Shown: piece after piece, positions 6,748-8,975 of the stretch | Layout of the letters: each line of letters opens with the position of its first letter | How positions within the stretch are numbered: position 1 is the stretch's first letter | Source: Actinomyces sp. | GTDB lineage: Bacteria > Actinomycetota > Acidimicrobiia > Acidimicrobiales > Aldehydirespiratoraceae | Length of the DNA stretch: 8,975 nucleotides | Assembly: GCA_003697065.1 (NCBI GenBank) | Contig: RFFY01000565.1 | Coordinates: 1 to 8,975, forward strand | Direction: 5' to 3' | Notes under the pieces: model-generated | The model's input: the letters and a program-made list of their open reading frames with translations, nothing else | Database searches by the model: none | Told to the model about the DNA's origin: nothing | Position numbers and translations under genes: made by a program

Positions 6748-8496
6748 GTGTTCGACAAGGTCCTGATCGCCAACCGGGGCGAGATCGCCGTCCGCGTCAT
6801 CCGGGCGTGCCGGGAGCTCGGCATCCCCACCGTGGCCGTGTACTCCGAGCTCGACCGCGATGCCCTCCACGTCCGGCTCGCCGACGAGGCCCACGCCCTC
6901 GGCGGTCGGACGGCCGCCGAGTCCTATCTCGACACCGAGGCCATCCTCGGGGTCATCGAGCGTTCCGGGGCCGATGCCGTGCATCCCGGCTACGGCTTCT
7001 TCTCCGAGAACGCCGACTTCGCCCGCGCCGTCGCCGAGCGCGGGGTGACCTTCATCGGTCCCCCGCCGGAGGCCATCGAGATCATGGGCGACAAGATCTC
7101 CGCCCGCCGGGCCGCCGAGAAGGTCGGGGTGGCGGGGGTGCCGGGCACGACCGAACTCGTCACCGGCGCCCACGACGTCGAGGCGTTCGCCGCCGAACAC
7201 GGCTGGCCCGTCGCCGTCAAGGCCGCCTACGGGGGCGGGGGTCGCGGCATGAAGGTCGTCGCCGGCCCCGACGAGATCGTCGAGGCGCTCGAGTCGGCAC
7301 GCCGCGAGGCGCTCGCCTACTTCGGCCGCGACGAGCTCTACATGGAGCGCTACCTGGAACGGCCCCGCCATGTCGAGGTCCAGGTGTTCGCCGACGCCCA
7401 CGGCCACTGTGTCCACCTCGGCACACGCGACTGTTCGGTGCAGCGCCGCCACCAGAAGCTGATCGAGGAGGCGCCGGCGCCCGGCATCGACCCGGCGGTC
7501 CTGACGGCCATGGGCGAAGCCGCCGTGGCCGTCGCCCGGGGCTGCGGCTACACGAATGCCGGTACCGTCGAGTTCCTCTACGAGGACGGCGCCTTCTACT
7601 ACCTGGAGATGAACACCCGCCTCCAGGTCGAACACCCCGCCACCGAGGCCGTCACCGGCCTCGACCTCGTCGAGCTCCAGCTGCGGGTCGCCGCCGGAGA
7701 ACCCCTCGGCTTCACCCAGGACGAGGTCGAGCTGCGGGGCCACGCCATCGAGGTCCGCATCAACGCCGAGGATCCCGCCGGCGGCGCCTTCCTGCCCTCG
7801 CCGGGCCGCATCACCCGTCTCCACACCCCCGACGGCTTCGGCACCCGTTTCGACACCGGCTACGACGCCGGCGACGAAATCAGCCAGTTCTACGACAACC
7901 TGGTCGGCAAGCTCATCGTGTGGGGGCGCGACCGCGACACCGCCATCGCCCGGGCCCGCCGGGCGCTGGGTGAGCTGAAGGTCGAGGGCGTCGCCACCAC
8001 GGTGCCCGCCGATCTGGCCATCCTCGACCATCCCGACTTCCGGGGCCTGGCCCATTCCACCAAGTGGGTCGAACAGACCCTCGACCTCAGCGGTCTCGAG
8101 CCGGCGCCGGTCACCTCCACCGACGACGGCGACACCCCGCCCCGGGTGCGGCGAGACCTCGACGTCGAGGTCAACGGCCGGCGCTTCTCGGTGTCGATGT
8201 GGGTCCCCGAGTCGGTGCCGGCGGCGGCCGCCGCCCCCCGGGCGGCACGGCCCCGACGCGGTTCGAGCGGAGGCGGTGGCGGCGACGGACGGGTGACCGT
8301 GCCCATGCAGGGCACGATCGTCAAGGTCCTCGTGGCCGAGGGCGACACCGTCTCGGCCGGCGACACCATCTGCGTCCTCGAGGCCATGAAGATGGAGAAC
8401 GCCATCACCGCCGACACCGACGGCACGGTCTCGGAGCTGAGGGTGGCGCCGGGCGACTCGGTCGGCGCCGGCGACCTCGTCGCCGTCATCTCCTGA
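6748..8496 (+). CDS. Acyl-CoA carboxylase alpha chain (biotin carboxylase + biotin carboxyl carrier fusion)
   Basis: Cytosolic protein of 582 residues. The N-terminal part carboxylates biotin using ATP and bicarbonate; the carrier domain presents carboxybiotin to a separate carboxyltransferase beta chain that makes malonyl-CoA or methylmalonyl-CoA. The biotin carboxylase domain (about 1-445) opens with [12 protein letters not shown] (5-16) and contains [10 protein letters not shown] (79-88), the ATP-grasp loop GGGGRGM (162-168), [11 protein letters not shown] (287-297) and [12 protein letters not shown] (382-393). A linker with a short strand segment [11 protein letters not shown] (472-482) and an Ala/Pro/Gly-rich stretch (about 490-513) leads to the BCCP domain (515-582), with biotinyl Lys548 in EAMKMEN. 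GTG 6748 fits the family N-terminus, although AGGGG only 2 bp upstream is too close for a normal Shine-Dalgarno sequence; GTG 6700 would add 16 residues. No beta chain is in the window, so acetyl versus propionyl specificity is open. Family members are variously named accA, accC or bccA. Confidence 0.94.
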   Translation: MFDKVLIANRGEIAVRVIRACRELGIPTVAVYSELDRDALHVRLADEAHALGGRTAAESYLDTEAILGVIERSGADAVHPGYGFFSENADFARAVAERGVTFIGPPPEAIEIMGDKISARRAAEKVGVAGVPGTTELVTGAHDVEAFAAEHGWPVAVKAAYGGGGRGMKVVAGPDEIVEALESARREALAYFGRDELYMERYLERPRHVEVQVFADAHGHCVHLGTRDCSVQRRHQKLIEEAPAPGIDPAVLTAMGEAAVAVARGCGYTNAGTVEFLYEDGAFYYLEMNTRLQVEHPATEAVTGLDLVELQLRVAAGEPLGFTQDEVELRGHAIEVRINAEDPAGGAFLPSPGRITRLHTPDGFGTRFDTGYDAGDEISQFYDNLVGKLIVWGRDRDTAIARARRALGELKVEGVATTVPADLAILDHPDFRGLAHSTKWVEQTLDLSGLEPAPVTSTDDGDTPPRVRRDLDVEVNGRRFSVSMWVPESVPAAAAAPRAARPRRGSSGGGGGDGRVTVPMQGTIVKVLVAEGDTVSAGDTICVLEAMKMENAITADTDGTVSELRVAPGDSVGAGDLVAVIS

Positions 8497-8516
8497 GCGA
8501 ACTCCCGAGCACCGAT

Positions 8517-8574
8517 CCCGCGCCCCTCATCGCGACGGGCCGCCGCCTCGCGCCGGCGGGCCGACGGGCGCGGG
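8517..8574. terminator. Nested hairpin between convergent genes, likely terminator
   Basis: An outer perfect 9-bp inverted repeat, CCCGCGCCC (8517-8525) with GGGCGCGGG (8566-8574), encloses an inner stem CGGGCCGCCG (8536-8545) with CGGCGGGCCG (8554-8563). The inner stem has nine pairs, one G-G mismatch and an 8-nt loop. It lies 21 bp after the carboxylase stop and ends exactly at the stop codon of the convergent RDD gene. There is no T-tract, as at the other convergent junction in the window. Confidence 0.55.
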
Positions 8575-8975
8575 TCAGGGGCTGCGCACGACGACCGTGT
8601 CGGCGGCCCGGTCGGGCCAGTTGCGCTTCAGGGTTCCCCCGAACACCGCCGACCCGTAGGTGACGACGATGGCCGCCGGGGCCAGCCGGAAGGCGTCGCC
8701 CACGAAGGCGGCGGCGATCACCACGATGATGCGGAGGGCCGACCGGTTGAGACCCGGGGCCGCCCCCGTGCGGCGATCGACGACGACCAGGCCGACGAGG
8801 CGTTTGCCCGGCGTGCGTCCCCACGCCCACACGGGAACCGTCTCGTAGAGGTACCAGAACACGATGACGGCGAGCCGGGCCCAGGCCGGCACGACGAAGG
8901 TGTCGTCGGGCTGGCGTTCGGCGGTCAGGGACAACAGGGTGAACCCGACCATCCCGACGATCACCGAATCGACCG
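8575..8975 (-). CDS. RDD-family integral membrane protein, partial, N-terminus beyond window
   Basis: About 132 C-terminal residues are visible and the frame is open at the right edge, where it reads VDSVIVG. That matches the usual first helix of RDD proteins (an Arg upstream, then the Asp), so the true start lies outside. Visible parts, in order, are the rest of helix one (IVGMVGFTLLSL), a second helix around AVIVFWYLYETVPVW, and the RDD hallmark loop GRTPGKRLVGLVVVDRRTG. A third hydrophobic stretch (IIVVIAAAFVGDAF) and a family-typical end, DRAADTVVV, follow. The function of the family is poorly defined; some members have been linked to ion or compatible-solute transport, and no substrate can be named here. 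It converges on the carboxylase gene with no overlap, so it belongs to a different transcript and a functional link is not implied. Confidence 0.85.
   Translation of the reverse strand, partial: VDSVIVGMVGFTLLSLTAERQPDDTFVVPAWARLAVIVFWYLYETVPVWAWGRTPGKRLVGLVVVDRRTGAAPGLNRSALRIIVVIAAAFVGDAFRLAPAAIVVTYGSAVFGGTLKRNWPDRAADTVVVRSP

Noticed and set aside
5778..7973. 731-codon plus-strand open frame across birA and the carboxylase gene
   Set aside because: Arg/Pro-rich shadow running antisense to one well-identified gene and out of frame with another.
6733..8055. 440-codon minus-strand open frame antisense to the carboxylase gene
   Set aside because: Composition is typical of a reverse-strand shadow, with no domain or start signal.
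1..8975. Mobile elements, CRISPR arrays, tRNA/rRNA genes, toxin-antitoxin or defence genes
   Set aside because: No transposase, integrase, direct-repeat arrays, RNA-gene signatures or defence-type domains were seen. Composition is uniform and the genes are tightly packed metabolic and envelope genes.

Overview
The window reads as chromosomal DNA of a high-GC actinobacterium. The base composition is visibly very GC-rich, third codon positions are almost all G or C, GTG starts are frequent and Shine-Dalgarno sequences are weak. The content fits too: a fused biotin carboxylase/BCCP alpha chain, an LCP-family wall ligase with a Thr/Ser-rich tail, and an RDD membrane protein. An Acidimicrobiia-like lineage is my best guess, but it rests on general resemblance only.

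Layout from left to right. A GT4 glycosyltransferase on the minus strand runs off the left edge (<1-905). It is divergent, across 33 bp, from a GDP-L-fucose synthase gene on the plus strand (939-1901). That gene converges on a four-gene minus-strand run across a compact GC hairpin (1907-1931). In transcription order the run is biotin-protein ligase (6664-5834), an LCP-family ligase (5822-4236), UDP-glucose 6-dehydrogenase (4189-2879) and UDP-glucuronate decarboxylase/UDP-xylose synthase (2882-1941). The gaps are 11 bp, 46 bp and a 4-bp overlap, so this is probably one operon. Divergent from the ligase across 83 bp is the acyl-CoA carboxylase alpha chain (6748-8496), the expected substrate of that ligase. 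A second convergent hairpin region (8517-8574) separates it from an RDD-family membrane protein (8575->8975, minus) whose N-terminus lies beyond the right edge.

Two themes emerge. Positions 1-5822 form a cell-surface polysaccharide module. Two enzymes convert UDP-glucose to UDP-glucuronate and then UDP-xylose, a third makes GDP-L-fucose, a glycosyltransferase can use activated sugars, and the LCP enzyme can attach a finished polymer to peptidoglycan. Positions 5834-8496 form a biotin/acyl-CoA carboxylase pair. No intergenic stretch exceeds 83 bp.

I saw no mobile element, CRISPR array, RNA gene, phage gene or broken gene. I found no convincing undescribed system. The points worth a second look are moderate ones: gene linkage, probable leaderless starts and the tail of the LCP protein.
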